Below are positions 8,136 to 17,097 of a stretch of 64,000 bases of DNA, one piece after another (the first letter of the stretch is position 1; the number at the start of each line of letters is the position of its first letter). Origin of the DNA: Microbacterium thalassium (GTDB lineage: Bacteria; Actinomycetota; Actinomycetes; Actinomycetales; Microbacteriaceae); the NCBI RefSeq assembly GCF_014208045.1, contig NZ_JACHML010000001.1, forward strand, positions 372,001 to 436,000, in the 5' to 3' direction. The position numbers and the translations under genes were made by a program. Below the pieces are notes generated by a model. That model saw only the letters and a list, made by a program, of their open reading frames with translations, made no database searches and had not been told where the DNA came from.

Positions 8136-10010
8136 CTACGGGGTGACGATGTCGAACGCGTCGTCCCCCTTCTGCAGCACTCCGAGCAAGCTCGAGAGAA
8201 CCCCCGCGTCCCCCGCGATATCGAGCCCGGCGCTGGCCGTGTCGCCGCCGAGGAGCGCCAGCATCCGCGGCTTGGTCAGCGACACCGTCGCCTGAGCGGT
8301 CGACGGATCGGCGGGCTTCTCGACGTACACGAGGACGCCGTTGTGCAGCGTCACGCGGAAGCTGCGCCCGCTGTCGGTGAACGCGAGGTCGAGGGCCAGG
8401 TCGAGGTCCCACGCCGCGGGCCCGTCGATCGAGATCGCGATGGAGTCCAGCAGCTGCTCGATGCTCAGCTGCGCGACGATGTCGGGCGCGGCGGTCTTGG
8501 TGGGCGTGCCGAAGTTGCCTTCGCGCAGCTCCGTCGCGCCGGACAGGTAGAAGTTCCGCCACGTGCCGTTCTCGGCGCCGTAGGCGAGCTGCTCGAGGGT
8601 GTCGGCGTACAGGGCGCGCGCGCCGGCGTGATCGGGCTCGGTGAAGACCGCGTGGTCGAGCAGCGTCGCGGCCCATCGGAAGTCGCCGTCGGCGAACGCG
8701 GCCTGCGCCAGGGTGAGGACCCGATCGAGACCGCCCATCGCGGCGACGTAGCGCTCCGACAGGGGCTGGGGCGGATGCGGCCACAGCCGTGCCGGATTGC
8801 CGTCGAACCAGCCCATGTAGCGCTGGTAGATCGCCTTGACGTTGTGGCTCACGCTGCCGTAGTACCCCCGCGCGTGCCACGCGTTCTCGAGGGCGGGCGG
8901 CATCGGGAAGTCCTCGGCGATCTCGGCGCCGGTCATGCCCTGGTTCAGCATCCGGAGCGTCTGATCGTGCAGGTACGCGTACAGGTCCCGCTGCAGGCCC
9001 AGGAACTCGCCGACCTCGGCACTGCCCCACGTCGGCCAGTGGTGCGACGCGAACACGACGTCGGAGCGGGCGGCGAACCGTACGATCGCCTCGGTGAGGT
9101 AGGTCGCCCACACGTGCGGGTCGCGCACGAGCGCCCCGCGCAGCGTCAGGAGGTTGTGGAGGGTGTGCGTGGCGTTCTCGGCCATGCACAGCGCGCGACG
9201 CTGCGGGAAGTAGAAGTGCATCTCGGCAGGCGCCTCGGTCCCGGGAGCCATCTGGAACTCGATCTCGACGCCGTCGAAGATGTGGGTCTCGCCGGTCGTG
9301 GTGATGTCCACGGTCGGCACGGCGATGCCGGCGTGGCCGGTCGAGGTCGTCTGGCCGAGGCCGGCGCCGACCTGCCCCTTGGGCCCCTTCTCGAGGGCGG
9401 CTCCGTACATGTAGCCCGCGCGGCGCCCCATCGCCGTGCCCGCGTACACGTTCTCGGCGACCGCCTCGGCGACGAAGTCCGCCGGCGCGACGACGGGGAT
9501 GCCGCCCGTGGCCAGTTCGTCGTGGGCGGCGATGCCCGAGACCCCGCCGAAGTGGTCGAGGTGACTGTGCGTGAAGATGATGGCGGTGACGGGCCGGTCG
9601 CCGCGGTGCTCTCGGTACAGCGCCAGGGCCGCCGCGGCGGTCTCTTTCGAGATCAGCGGGTCGATGACGATGACGCCGGTGTCGCCTTCGACGAACGTGA
9701 CGTTCGACAGGTCGAGGCCGCGCACCTGGTAGATGCCGTCGACCACCACGAACAGGCCGTGCCTGTGGACCAGCGACGACTGACGCCACAGGCTCGCGTT
9801 CACCGTGTCGGGGGCGTCCCCCTGGATGAGGTCGTAGGCTCCGGCATCCCACACGACATTCCCGTCCGCATCGCGGATGACCGGGTCGGCCAGGGTGCCG
9901 AGGAAGCCGCGCTCGGCGGCCGCGATGTCGCGGGTGTCGTCGAACGGGAGACGGTCACGCAGCTCTCGCTGCTGACGCACGACGGCCATGGCCGCATCGT
10001 TGCTGTCCAT
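8136..10010 (-). CDS. Linear primary alkylsulfatase (SdsA/BDS1 type, metallo-beta-lactamase fold)
   Basis: A zinc hydrolase that would cleave linear alkyl sulfates such as dodecyl sulfate to the alcohol and sulfate. The 624-residue length fits type III alkylsulfatases. The binuclear metal motif THSHLDH is at about 147-153, and a second ligand cluster AENATHTLHN is near 255. A helical dimerisation region follows, and the C-terminal ~120 residues form the SCP2-like lipid-binding domain. There is no clear signal peptide, so it may be cytosolic, unlike Pseudomonas SdsA1. The ATG is preceded by a TATCCT box at leaderless spacing. Divergent from a GAP-family membrane protein. Confidence 0.88.
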   Translation of the reverse strand: MDSNDAAMAVVRQQRELRDRLPFDDTRDIAAAERGFLGTLADPVIRDADGNVVWDAGAYDLIQGDAPDTVNASLWRQSSLVHRHGLFVVVDGIYQVRGLDLSNVTFVEGDTGVIVIDPLISKETAAAALALYREHRGDRPVTAIIFTHSHLDHFGGVSGIAAHDELATGGIPVVAPADFVAEAVAENVYAGTAMGRRAGYMYGAALEKGPKGQVGAGLGQTTSTGHAGIAVPTVDITTTGETHIFDGVEIEFQMAPGTEAPAEMHFYFPQRRALCMAENATHTLHNLLTLRGALVRDPHVWATYLTEAIVRFAARSDVVFASHHWPTWGSAEVGEFLGLQRDLYAYLHDQTLRMLNQGMTGAEIAEDFPMPPALENAWHARGYYGSVSHNVKAIYQRYMGWFDGNPARLWPHPPQPLSERYVAAMGGLDRVLTLAQAAFADGDFRWAATLLDHAVFTEPDHAGARALYADTLEQLAYGAENGTWRNFYLSGATELREGNFGTPTKTAAPDIVAQLSIEQLLDSIAISIDGPAAWDLDLALDLAFTDSGRSFRVTLHNGVLVYVEKPADPSTAQATVSLTKPRMLALLGGDTASAGLDIAGDAGVLSSLLGVLQKGDDAFDIVTP

Positions 10011-10017
10011 GATCGCG

Positions 10018-10023
10018 AGGATA
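10018..10023 (-). promoter_or_regulatory. Leaderless -10 box for the alkylsulfatase
   Basis: TATCCT on the minus strand, 7 nt before ATG 10010; no Shine-Dalgarno sequence is present. Confidence 0.55.
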
Positions 10024-10082
10024 GCCACCCCGTCGAACCCCGACGTAGGCCCTACGTCCTGCGCGCCCGGGCCCTGCGCCGC

Positions 10083-10088
10083 TAGCGT
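10083..10088 (+). promoter_or_regulatory. Leaderless -10 box for the GAP-family gene
   Basis: TAGCGT, 7 nt before ATG 10096; divergent from the alkylsulfatase promoter about 60 bp away. Confidence 0.6.
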
Positions 10089-10095
10089 GACCACC

Positions 10096-10770
10096 ATGAT
10101 CAACCAGGCGATCGGCGACATCCTCCCGCTCGCGCTCGGCATCGCGATCAGCCCCATCCCGATCGTGGCGGCGATCCTCATGCTGCTCTCGCCGAAGGCG
10201 CGGGTCACGAGCGTCGGCTTCCTGCTCGGCTGGGTCGGCGGCATCGTGGTCGCCTCGACCCTGTTCACGCTGCTGTCGTCGCTGCTGCCCGAGAAGGACG
10301 CCGACGCATCGCAGCCGATACGCGCCGTGATCAAGATCGTGCTGGGCGCGCTTCTGCTGTTCCTCGCGCTCCGCCGGTGGCGCGGCCGCCCGAAGGACGG
10401 CGAGGATCCGCCGCTGCCGAAGTGGATGCAGGCGATCGACACGATCTCGTTCGGCGGCGCCCTGGGCCTCGGGTTCCTCCTGTCGGCGGTCAACCCGAAG
10501 AACCTCATCCTCGCCGCGGGCGCGGGGCTCGTGATCGGCGGCGCCGGACTGTCCGTCGGCGAAGCCGCGGTCGTGATCGCGGTCTTCACGATCATCGCCG
10601 CGCTCACGGTCGCCGTCCCGGTGATCGGCTATCTGATCGCCGCCGACCGCCTGCGCGACCCGCTCGACCACCTGCGCGGCTGGCTCGTGCACCAGAACGC
10701 GACCATCATGGCGGTGCTCCTCGCCGTCATCGGCGTCGTGCTGATCGGCAAGGGGATCGCCGGCTTCTGA
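10096..10770 (+). CDS. GAP-family (SfLAP-like) membrane protein
   Basis: A 224-residue integral membrane protein with about six hydrophobic segments. It resembles the Sap/SfLAP family, whose mycobacterial members help export sulfolipids and glycopeptidolipids. The N-terminal LALGIAISPIPIVAAI and mid-protein SAVNPKNLILAAGAG are the repeated small-residue/proline motifs of this LysE-like fold. The ATG at 10096 is set by the leaderless -10 box rather than by the longer open frame upstream. It shares a divergent promoter region with the alkylsulfatase. Its substrate is unknown; handling of a lipid or amphiphile is a guess from the family and the neighbour. Confidence 0.78.
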   Translation: MINQAIGDILPLALGIAISPIPIVAAILMLLSPKARVTSVGFLLGWVGGIVVASTLFTLLSSLLPEKDADASQPIRAVIKIVLGALLLFLALRRWRGRPKDGEDPPLPKWMQAIDTISFGGALGLGFLLSAVNPKNLILAAGAGLVIGGAGLSVGEAAVVIAVFTIIAALTVAVPVIGYLIAADRLRDPLDHLRGWLVHQNATIMAVLLAVIGVVLIGKGIAGF

Positions 10771-10781
10771 ACCGCGGCGGC

Positions 10782-12482
10782 TCAGGCCTTGAGGTCGGGG
10801 AAGTCCGCCTCGCGGAACTCGGTCGCGATGCGCTCGCCGACGAGCTGCTCCTCGCGCTCGCGCAGCTCGACGCGGCGGATCTTGCCCGAGATGGTCTTGG
10901 GCAGGTCGAAGAACTCCACGCGCCGAACGCGCATGTACGGCGGCATGTGCTCGCGGGCGTGGGCCAGGATGCTGCGCGCGGTCGCGGCATCCGCCTCGGC
11001 GCCGCCGGCGAGGTGCACGTACGCCTTCACGACGTTCAGCCGCACGTCGTCCGGCGCGCCCACGACGCCCGCCTCGGCGACCGCCGGGTGCTCGAGCAGG
11101 ATCGACTCGACCTCGAAGGGCGACACCTTGAAGTCGCTCGCCTTGAAGACGTCGTCGGTGCGGCCGACGAACGTGAGGAAGCCCCCGGCGTCCCGGCTCG
11201 CGACATCGCTCGTGTGGTAGTACCCGTCGTGGTCGACCTTGGCCGTCCGCTCGGGCTCGCCCAGGTAGCCGGTCATGAGGTTGAGCGGGCGCTCGGGCGA
11301 CGTCGGGAGGCAGATCTCGCCCTCGTCCGCCTCGCCCCCGGTGATCGGGTCGATGAGGACGATGTCGACGCCCGGGAGCGCACGCCCCATCGACCCCGGC
11401 TTGAGCGGAACGCCCGGGGTGTTGCCGATGACCGCGGTGAGCTCGGTCTGGCCGTAGCCGTCGCGGATCTGGATGCCCCACCAGCGCTCGATCGTGGCGA
11501 TCACCTCGGGGTTCAGCGGCTCGCCCGCCGACAGCAGCTCGCGCATGCCGGACGGCTTGCGCTCGAGGTCGGCCTGGATCAGCATCCGCCACACCGTCGG
11601 GGGCGCGCAGAACGTGCTGACGCCGGCTCGGTCGAGCTGGTCGACGAGGGCGACCGCGTCGAAGCGCCGGTAGTTGTAGACGACGACGGTGGCCTCGGCG
11701 ATCCACGGAGCGAAGAACAGGCTCCACGCGTGCTTGCCCCAGCCGGGCGCGCTGATGGTCATGTGCACGTCGCCGGGTCGCACGCCGATCCAGTACATGG
11801 TCGACAGGTGCCCCACCGGGTAGGACAGATGGGTGTGCTCGACCATCTTCGGCCGCGATGTCGTGCCGCTGGTGAAGTAGACGATCGAGGCGTCCGTCGA
11901 GTCGACCACGACGCCGGGGGCGGCCTCGGACGCGTCCTCGGCGTCCGCGAACGTGTTCCACCCGTCGCGGTCCGCGCCGACGACGACGCGCACCATGTCG
12001 CGGTCGAACGCGTCGAACTTCGCCGCATCCGTCCCGTCGGCGATGACCGCGCGCACGTCGGCGCGCTCGAGCCGCTCGGCGAGGTCCTCGGGAGAGAGCA
12101 CGACCGACGTCGGCAGGATCACCGCTCCGATCTTCATGATCGCGAGCATCGCCTCCCACAGTTCCACACGGTTGTCGATCATGAGCATGACCGGGTCGCC
12201 GCGACGGACCCCCGCCGCGACGAGCCAGTTCGCGACCTGGTTCGAGCGGCGCCGCATCTGGTCGAACGTGCGACGGGCCTCGCTGCCGTCCTCCTCGATC
12301 ACGCGCAGCGCGACGGTGTCGTTGCCCTCGGCGACGGCGTCGAACCAGTCGACGGCCCAGTTGAAGTGGTCGCCGACATCGGGCCACGAGAACGCGGCGC
12401 GCGCCGCCTGGGGGTCTCGGGAATGGGCGAGCAGGGTGTCCCGGGCCTCGCGGAACGCGAGACCGGCGGCGGCGTAGGGCAT
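10782..12482 (-). CDS. AMP-dependent acyl-CoA synthetase (medium-chain / ACSM-like)
   Basis: Activates a carboxylic acid to its acyl-CoA through an acyl-adenylate. The 566-residue protein has the ATP/AMP P-loop YFTSGTTSRPKM near 195, the adenylate motif DGYGQTE near 360, the hinge and A8 region around DDVFKASDFKVSP near 460, and the catalytic lysine motif TISGKIRR near 540. The overall pattern resembles acyl-CoA synthetases of the ACSM and benzoate/medium-chain group. A TAGACT -10 box at 12550-12545 would give a leader of about 55 nt. Next to the alkylsulfatase it could activate the fatty acid derived from an alkyl sulfate, but that link is inference. Confidence 0.88.
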   Translation of the reverse strand: MPYAAAGLAFREARDTLLAHSRDPQAARAAFSWPDVGDHFNWAVDWFDAVAEGNDTVALRVIEEDGSEARRTFDQMRRRSNQVANWLVAAGVRRGDPVMLMIDNRVELWEAMLAIMKIGAVILPTSVVLSPEDLAERLERADVRAVIADGTDAAKFDAFDRDMVRVVVGADRDGWNTFADAEDASEAAPGVVVDSTDASIVYFTSGTTSRPKMVEHTHLSYPVGHLSTMYWIGVRPGDVHMTISAPGWGKHAWSLFFAPWIAEATVVVYNYRRFDAVALVDQLDRAGVSTFCAPPTVWRMLIQADLERKPSGMRELLSAGEPLNPEVIATIERWWGIQIRDGYGQTELTAVIGNTPGVPLKPGSMGRALPGVDIVLIDPITGGEADEGEICLPTSPERPLNLMTGYLGEPERTAKVDHDGYYHTSDVASRDAGGFLTFVGRTDDVFKASDFKVSPFEVESILLEHPAVAEAGVVGAPDDVRLNVVKAYVHLAGGAEADAATARSILAHAREHMPPYMRVRRVEFFDLPKTISGKIRRVELREREEQLVGERIATEFREADFPDLKA

Positions 12483-12607
12483 GGCGACTTCGTTCTTCGG
12501 TGACGTATCCGCCGGCGCTCGCGGCGAGGTCCGGACGTCCCGCCAGTCTAGAAGCGGCGCGTGCCGTGCCCGGCATGGGTCGCGACCGCTGCGCGGGCTC
12601 CCCGCGG

Positions 12608-14095
12608 CTACGCCGCCTCGATGACGCCCATCATCCCGAGGTCCTCGTGGTCGAGGATGTGGCAGTGGTAGACGGTGCGCCCGGGGAACGCGTCGAACGC
12701 GATGCGCACCGTGACCGCCGATCCCGCGCGAACGTCGACGACGTCGCGCACGTCGACACCGGCCACCTCCTCGCCGTCCTGCCGCAGCACCTGCATGGGC
12801 CAGATGTGCAGGTGGAACGGATGGTCCATCGGCGACGTGTTGACGATGGTCCACTCCTCGACCGTCCCGATCGCCACGGCCTGGTCGACGCGGCCGGGGG
12901 CGAACTCGCGGCCGTCGATGAGGAACCGCATGCCCGCGCCCCCGCCCATCCCCATCGTCATGGTGAGCGAGCGCGTCCCGTCGATCGCGACATCGCGCAG
13001 GTCCGTCCAGGCCGTCGGCGAGACCGGGGAGATCGCCGGAGCGGATGCCGCCGCGTCCGGCTGCATCGTCAGCACGACCACCTCCGGCGACGCGGTCGAC
13101 CGGCCGCCCATCATCCCCTGGCCCATCCGGCCGCGGTCGTACTCGGCGGCGATCAGGTCGGTCGCCGCCTCGGGCATCGTGAGCACCAGATCGGCGCGGT
13201 TGCCCGGGGCGAGCAGGATCCCCTCGGTCGCCGCGGGCTCGTCCCAGCGTGCGGAGTCCATGCCGCGCACCGTCGCTCCGAGGCCGGTCGTCCGCAGATC
13301 GAGGTAGCGGCTCGCGCACGCGTTGACGACGAGGAGCCGCTGCTCCTCGCCCGCCGGTCCGCGCAGCGTAGGCGCCGGCTGTCCGTTGACCAGAAGCGTC
13401 TCGCCGGTGCGGCCGAGCATCCGGTCGGCACCCGTCACGCCCGCGACCTCGCCGCCCGAGAAGGTGACGTCCGAGACGACGAGCACGCGCGGGGGCGACA
13501 CCGACCAGTCCTCGTCGTCGACGACGATCGCGCCGTAGAGCCCGGCGAACAGCTGATCGGCCACCATGCCGTGATGGTGCGGGTGATACCAGAAGACCCC
13601 GGCCGGATGGTCGTCGGGCAGCGCGATCTCGTAGTCGAACGTCTCGCCCGGGCCGATGTTCAGGAACGGGTTGTCGCTGTTGCCGTCGGCCGAGACGTAC
13701 AGTCCGTGCGTGTGGAGGTTGGTGGGCTCGTCGAGCCGGTTCTCGCAGCGGATGCGCAGCGTGTCGCCCGGCCGCATGTGCAGCGTCGGGCCGGGCACGG
13801 TCCCGTTGTACGTCATCATGCGGACAGTCGCGCCGGCCACGACCACGTCGGCCTCCGCCACGGTGAGGTCGAGGTCGAGCACGCCGTCGGCCGATGTGAG
13901 CACGACCGGCTCACTCCACGCCGCCTGATCCGGTGATCCGGACGCCGTCGGAGCCGCGGCACCCTCGTCGCCTGCCCCGGGCACGCGCGACGTCAGCCCC
14001 GCGACCGCCCAGCCGACGCCGCCCAGCACCACGGCTCCGGCGCCCACCGAGCCGAGAACGAGCGCCTGACGACGTGTGATGCCTGAAGGACTCAT
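12608..14095 (-). CDS. Tat-exported multicopper oxidase (CueO/laccase-like)
   Basis: A secreted or membrane-anchored copper oxidase. The 495-residue precursor starts with a twin-arginine signal (TRRQALVLGS at 7-16). All four copper-ligand clusters are present: HTHG near 128-131, WYHPHHHG near 169-176, HPFHLH near 430, and YHCHILDHEDLGMM near the end. The Met-rich segment GMGGGAGM is typical of CueO-like cuprous oxidases. A CsoR-like palindrome directly upstream suggests copper-induced expression, so copper detoxification is the likely role. ATG 14095 is preferred to ATG 14110, which lies inside that operator. Confidence 0.92.
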   Translation of the reverse strand: MSPSGITRRQALVLGSVGAGAVVLGGVGWAVAGLTSRVPGAGDEGAAAPTASGSPDQAAWSEPVVLTSADGVLDLDLTVAEADVVVAGATVRMMTYNGTVPGPTLHMRPGDTLRIRCENRLDEPTNLHTHGLYVSADGNSDNPFLNIGPGETFDYEIALPDDHPAGVFWYHPHHHGMVADQLFAGLYGAIVVDDEDWSVSPPRVLVVSDVTFSGGEVAGVTGADRMLGRTGETLLVNGQPAPTLRGPAGEEQRLLVVNACASRYLDLRTTGLGATVRGMDSARWDEPAATEGILLAPGNRADLVLTMPEAATDLIAAEYDRGRMGQGMMGGRSTASPEVVVLTMQPDAAASAPAISPVSPTAWTDLRDVAIDGTRSLTMTMGMGGGAGMRFLIDGREFAPGRVDQAVAIGTVEEWTIVNTSPMDHPFHLHIWPMQVLRQDGEEVAGVDVRDVVDVRAGSAVTVRIAFDAFPGRTVYHCHILDHEDLGMMGVIEAA

Positions 14096-14108
14096 CGGCT
14101 CCGCTCGC

Positions 14109-14125
14109 ATACTCCAGGGGGGTAT
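14109..14125 (-). promoter_or_regulatory. CsoR-like copper-responsive operator
   Basis: ATACTCCAGGGGGGTAT at 14109-14125 is a near-palindrome with the ATACC...GGTAT ends and G/C core typical of CsoR copper-sensor operators. It lies 14 bp before the multicopper oxidase start. No csoR gene is in this window, so the regulator must be elsewhere. Confidence 0.65.
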
Positions 14126-14262
14126 TCCGTCCGCTCCCGATGCTACGCCTGCCGAGCCGCCTGGTGGCGCCCCGCCGAGAAGAGTGCCACGCGCCCTCTT
14201 GACCGCCCGCCCGAGAGCACGGGAGGCTGGCCGCATCCGCACCCGAGCGAGAGGTGATCGGC

Positions 14263-15444
14263 ATGGGGCTGTCGACACGAGCGGCGCGCGCACACGCGTC
14301 CGTGGACACGGTGACCGCGTTCTTCGAGCGCATGAGCGGTCTCGCGGACGATCCCGACGCGCTCGACTTCACGTTCGGCAACCCGCACGAGATGGCGCTG
14401 CCGGGGCTCGTCGACGCGCTGCGGTCCAACATCGAGCCGCAGACCTTCGAATGGTTCGCGTACAAGGCCAACGAGCCGCCCGCTCAGGAGACGGTCGCGG
14501 CAGGCCTGCGCGACGAGCTCGGCCTGGACTTCGAGCCGGCCGACATCGCGATGACGCAGGGCGCGTTCGGTGCGATCTCGCTCGCGTTCGCGCTGGTCGC
14601 CGACGCCGGCGACGAAGTGGTCATCCCCACCCCCGGCTGGTTCTGCTACACCCCGATGCTGCACGCGGCGAACCTCGTTCCCGTCGAGGCGCCGCTGGAC
14701 CCCGAGACCTTCGACCTCGACATCGCCGCCGTGGCGCGCGCGATCACGCCGCGGACCCGCATCGTGGTCGTGAACTCGCCGTCGAACCCGACCGGCCGGG
14801 TCTTTCCGAAGGAGACGTGGGACCACCTCGCGGCGCTGCTGGATGAGTTCTCGCACCGCCACGGCCACCGCATCTGGATCCTGTCGGACGAGCCCTACCG
14901 GCGCATCCGCTTCGACGGCATCGGGTTCGACAGCCCGGCCGCGTCATACCCGTGGACGATGATCGACTACAGCTACGGCAAGGTGCTGCTCGCTCCCGGC
15001 CAGCGACTGGGCTACCTCGCCCTGTCGCCGCTCCTCCCGCGCGCCGAGCGCGACGAGCTGCGGGAGTCGTTCATGTCCCTGCAGCTCGCGATCGGCTGGG
15101 GGTTCCCCAACGCGCTCATGCAGTACAGCGTCCCGGCGCTCGAGTCCGTCTCGATCGACATCCCCGAGCTCGAGCGCAAGCGCGATCGGCTGGTGTCGGA
15201 GATGGAGGCGGCCGGATACCGGCTCACCCGCCCGGACGGCACGTTCTACCTGTGGGGGCGGGCGCCCGGCGGGGACGGCGCGGCGTTCTGCGACGCGCTC
15301 TCCGCGCAGGGGGTCCACTTCATGCCGGGGACGATGTTCGACCAGCCCGCCCACTTCCGTATCTCGCTCACGGCGACGATGGACACGATCGAGCGCGCGC
15401 TGCCCGTGATCACCGAGGCCGGGACGCAGCCCCCCGCCGGGTGA
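14263..15444 (+). CDS. Class I/II PLP-dependent aminotransferase
   Basis: A cytosolic fold-type I aminotransferase, about 393 residues. It has the PLP contacts NSPSNPTGRVF near 165 and ILSDEPYRRIRF near 208. The catalytic lysine should be in DYSYGKVLLAPGQRLGY near 240, a slightly unusual match to the common S-x-S-K. The substrate cannot be read from sequence; family relatives act on aspartate, aromatic or branched amino acids. I prefer ATG 14263 because AGGTGA lies 5 nt upstream. The GTG at 14254 is an alternative that overlaps this ribosome site. Its 3' end overlaps the convergent LLM oxidoreductase by 35 bp. Confidence 0.85.
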   Translation: MGLSTRAARAHASVDTVTAFFERMSGLADDPDALDFTFGNPHEMALPGLVDALRSNIEPQTFEWFAYKANEPPAQETVAAGLRDELGLDFEPADIAMTQGAFGAISLAFALVADAGDEVVIPTPGWFCYTPMLHAANLVPVEAPLDPETFDLDIAAVARAITPRTRIVVVNSPSNPTGRVFPKETWDHLAALLDEFSHRHGHRIWILSDEPYRRIRFDGIGFDSPAASYPWTMIDYSYGKVLLAPGQRLGYLALSPLLPRAERDELRESFMSLQLAIGWGFPNALMQYSVPALESVSIDIPELERKRDRLVSEMEAAGYRLTRPDGTFYLWGRAPGGDGAAFCDALSAQGVHFMPGTMFDQPAHFRISLTATMDTIERALPVITEAGTQPPAG

Positions 15445-16462
15445 GCGCAGCGCGCACCGCGGGTGCGACCTCGGTCGCGAGCAGCTCGATCGAACGCAGC
15501 GTCTCGCGCTGCCCCAGCCCGCCCAGCCCCACCTGCGCGAGGAAGCGCGTGTGGCCGAGGACCTCGTGCTCCCACAGGATCTTGTCGACGATCTCGGCGG
15601 GGCTCCCGGCGAACAGAGCGCCGCGCGGCGACGCCCACGCGTCGAGCGCGTCGCGATCGAGGCGTCCGGCGCGAGGCATGTTCTGCGAGATGTACCCGGA
15701 GTAGTGCGGGAAGAAGGTGTCCCGCGCACCCTGCGAGGTCTCCTCGACGTAGAAGTGCGACGTGACGCCGAGGCGTCCGGGCGTCGCGCCCGCCTCGGCC
15801 GCGGCCTGGCGGTACAGGCGCGCGAGGGGCTCGAAGCGGGCCGGAGCACCGAGGATCGCCAGGTACATCGGCAGCCCCAGCCGCCCGGCGCGCACGACGG
15901 ATTCCGGGGTTCCCCCGACGGCGAGCCACACCGGCAGGTCGCCGACCGGCCGCGGCCACACGCCGGCATCCTGCAAGGGCGCCCGCGTGGTGCCCCGCCA
16001 CGAGACGGGATTCTCGTCGCGCAGCCGCAGGAGCAGGTCCAGCCGGTCCTCGAAGTACTCGTCGTAGCGGTCCAGCGACTGCCCGAACAGCGGGAAGGAC
16101 TCGACGTACGCGCCCCGGCCCGCGGTGATCTCGGCCCGGCCGCCGCTGAGGAGGTCGAGCGTGGCGAAGTCCTCGAACACCCGCACCGGGTCGGAGCTCG
16201 ACAGGACCGTGACCGTGCTTGTGAGGCGGATGCGCTCGGTGCGCTGCGCCGCGGCGGCGAGCACGAGCTGCGGAGACGACACGGCGAAGTCGGCGCGGTG
16301 GTGCTCGCCGACGCCGAACACGTCCAGGCCCGCCTGGTCGGCGACCTCGGCCCAGGTCAGCAGCTCCTCGAGGCGCCGGGCCGGCGGGATCGGGATGCCG
16401 TCCGGGTCGTGGGTGAGCTCGCCGAAGCTGAAGACGCCGAACTCGAACCCCGCCGCGCTCAT
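15410..16462 (-). CDS. LLM-class (luciferase-like) flavin-dependent oxidoreductase
   Basis: A 350-residue bacterial-luciferase-fold monooxygenase or oxidoreductase using FMN or F420. The N-terminus GVFSFGELT, the GVGEHHRADF motif near 55 and TSTVTVLSSSDPVRVFEDFATLD near 85-107 (read in part) are diagnostic. The C-terminal AGSPAEIVDKILWE is the usual closing segment. It is the third gene of an operon: its ATG overlaps the upstream hydrolase stop (ATGA). Together with the dioxygenase and hydrolase it probably acts on a small aromatic or quinone-like compound. The substrate is unknown. Confidence 0.85.
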   Translation of the reverse strand: MSAAGFEFGVFSFGELTHDPDGIPIPPARRLEELLTWAEVADQAGLDVFGVGEHHRADFAVSSPQLVLAAAAQRTERIRLTSTVTVLSSSDPVRVFEDFATLDLLSGGRAEITAGRGAYVESFPLFGQSLDRYDEYFEDRLDLLLRLRDENPVSWRGTTRAPLQDAGVWPRPVGDLPVWLAVGGTPESVVRAGRLGLPMYLAILGAPARFEPLARLYRQAAAEAGATPGRLGVTSHFYVEETSQGARDTFFPHYSGYISQNMPRAGRLDRDALDAWASPRGALFAGSPAEIVDKILWEHEVLGHTRFLAQVGLGGLGQRETLRSIELLATEVAPAVRAALTRRGAASRPR

Positions 16463-17097
16463 GCGGGGTCGCCCGCGACGGCCACGATCCGCTCGCGCAC
16501 GTGGGCCGCGGCGTCGGCGAGCTCGTCGGAGTCGATCCCGTGTGCGAGCCCCGGGTACACGCGGACCTCCGCCGTCGCATGGCCGGCGAGCCAGGCGCCG
16601 GTTCGTGCGACCGCGTCCGGATGGATGACGCGGTCGGCGTCGCCGCGACCCCAGAACACGCCGGGCCGGGCGTCGCGCAGCGCCGCGTCGGCCGGCTGCT
16701 CGGCGGCCTGCACGAACCCCGCGAACACCACCGTGGCGGCGATGCGCTCGGGACGCGTGCGCAGCAGCTGGGTCGCCATGAGCCCGCCCTGCGAGAACCC
16801 GACGGGCACGAGCCGGGCGCCGGCGGGGAGGTTCTCGTCGACCCAGGCCCAGATCGCCTCGGTCGCCGCCGCGACAGGCTCCGGCGCGGGGTTGCCGGGG
16901 GACGTGATCGCGAACCACGCCGCACCGCCGTTCGGCATCGCCAACGGCGCCCGCAGGGAGGCGAACGGCAGGTCGAAGGACGAGGCGAGGCCGACGAGGT
17001 CCCGTTCGTGCGAGGCGAACCCGTGCAGGAGCAGAGCGACGACGGGCGTGGCGGCATCCGTCGCCCCGGACGAGACGACCGCGGCGGGGATCCTCAT
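16459..17097 (-). CDS. Alpha/beta hydrolase, phospholipase/carboxylesterase family (MhqD-like)
   Basis: A 212-residue serine hydrolase. The oxyanion region LLLHGFASHERDL is near 22-34, the nucleophile elbow VGFSQGG near 98-104, a probable Asp near 160 and the final His in GLAHGID near 186. This subfamily includes MhqD, induced by methylhydroquinone and catechol stress in Bacillus, where it is paired with the dioxygenase MhqE. The same pairing occurs here: it overlaps the upstream VOC dioxygenase and the downstream LLM gene by ATGA at each end. A specific substrate is not known. Confidence 0.85.
   Translation of the reverse strand: MRIPAAVVSSGATDAATPVVALLLHGFASHERDLVGLASSFDLPFASLRAPLAMPNGGAAWFAITSPGNPAPEPVAAATEAIWAWVDENLPAGARLVPVGFSQGGLMATQLLRTRPERIAATVVFAGFVQAAEQPADAALRDARPGVFWGRGDADRVIHPDAVARTGAWLAGHATAEVRVYPGLAHGIDSDELADAAAHVRERIVAVAGDPA

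Noticed and set aside
12608..14110. ATG 14110 as the multicopper oxidase start
   Set aside because: It lies inside the CsoR-like operator and has no usable ribosome site; ATG 14095 keeps the whole Tat signal.
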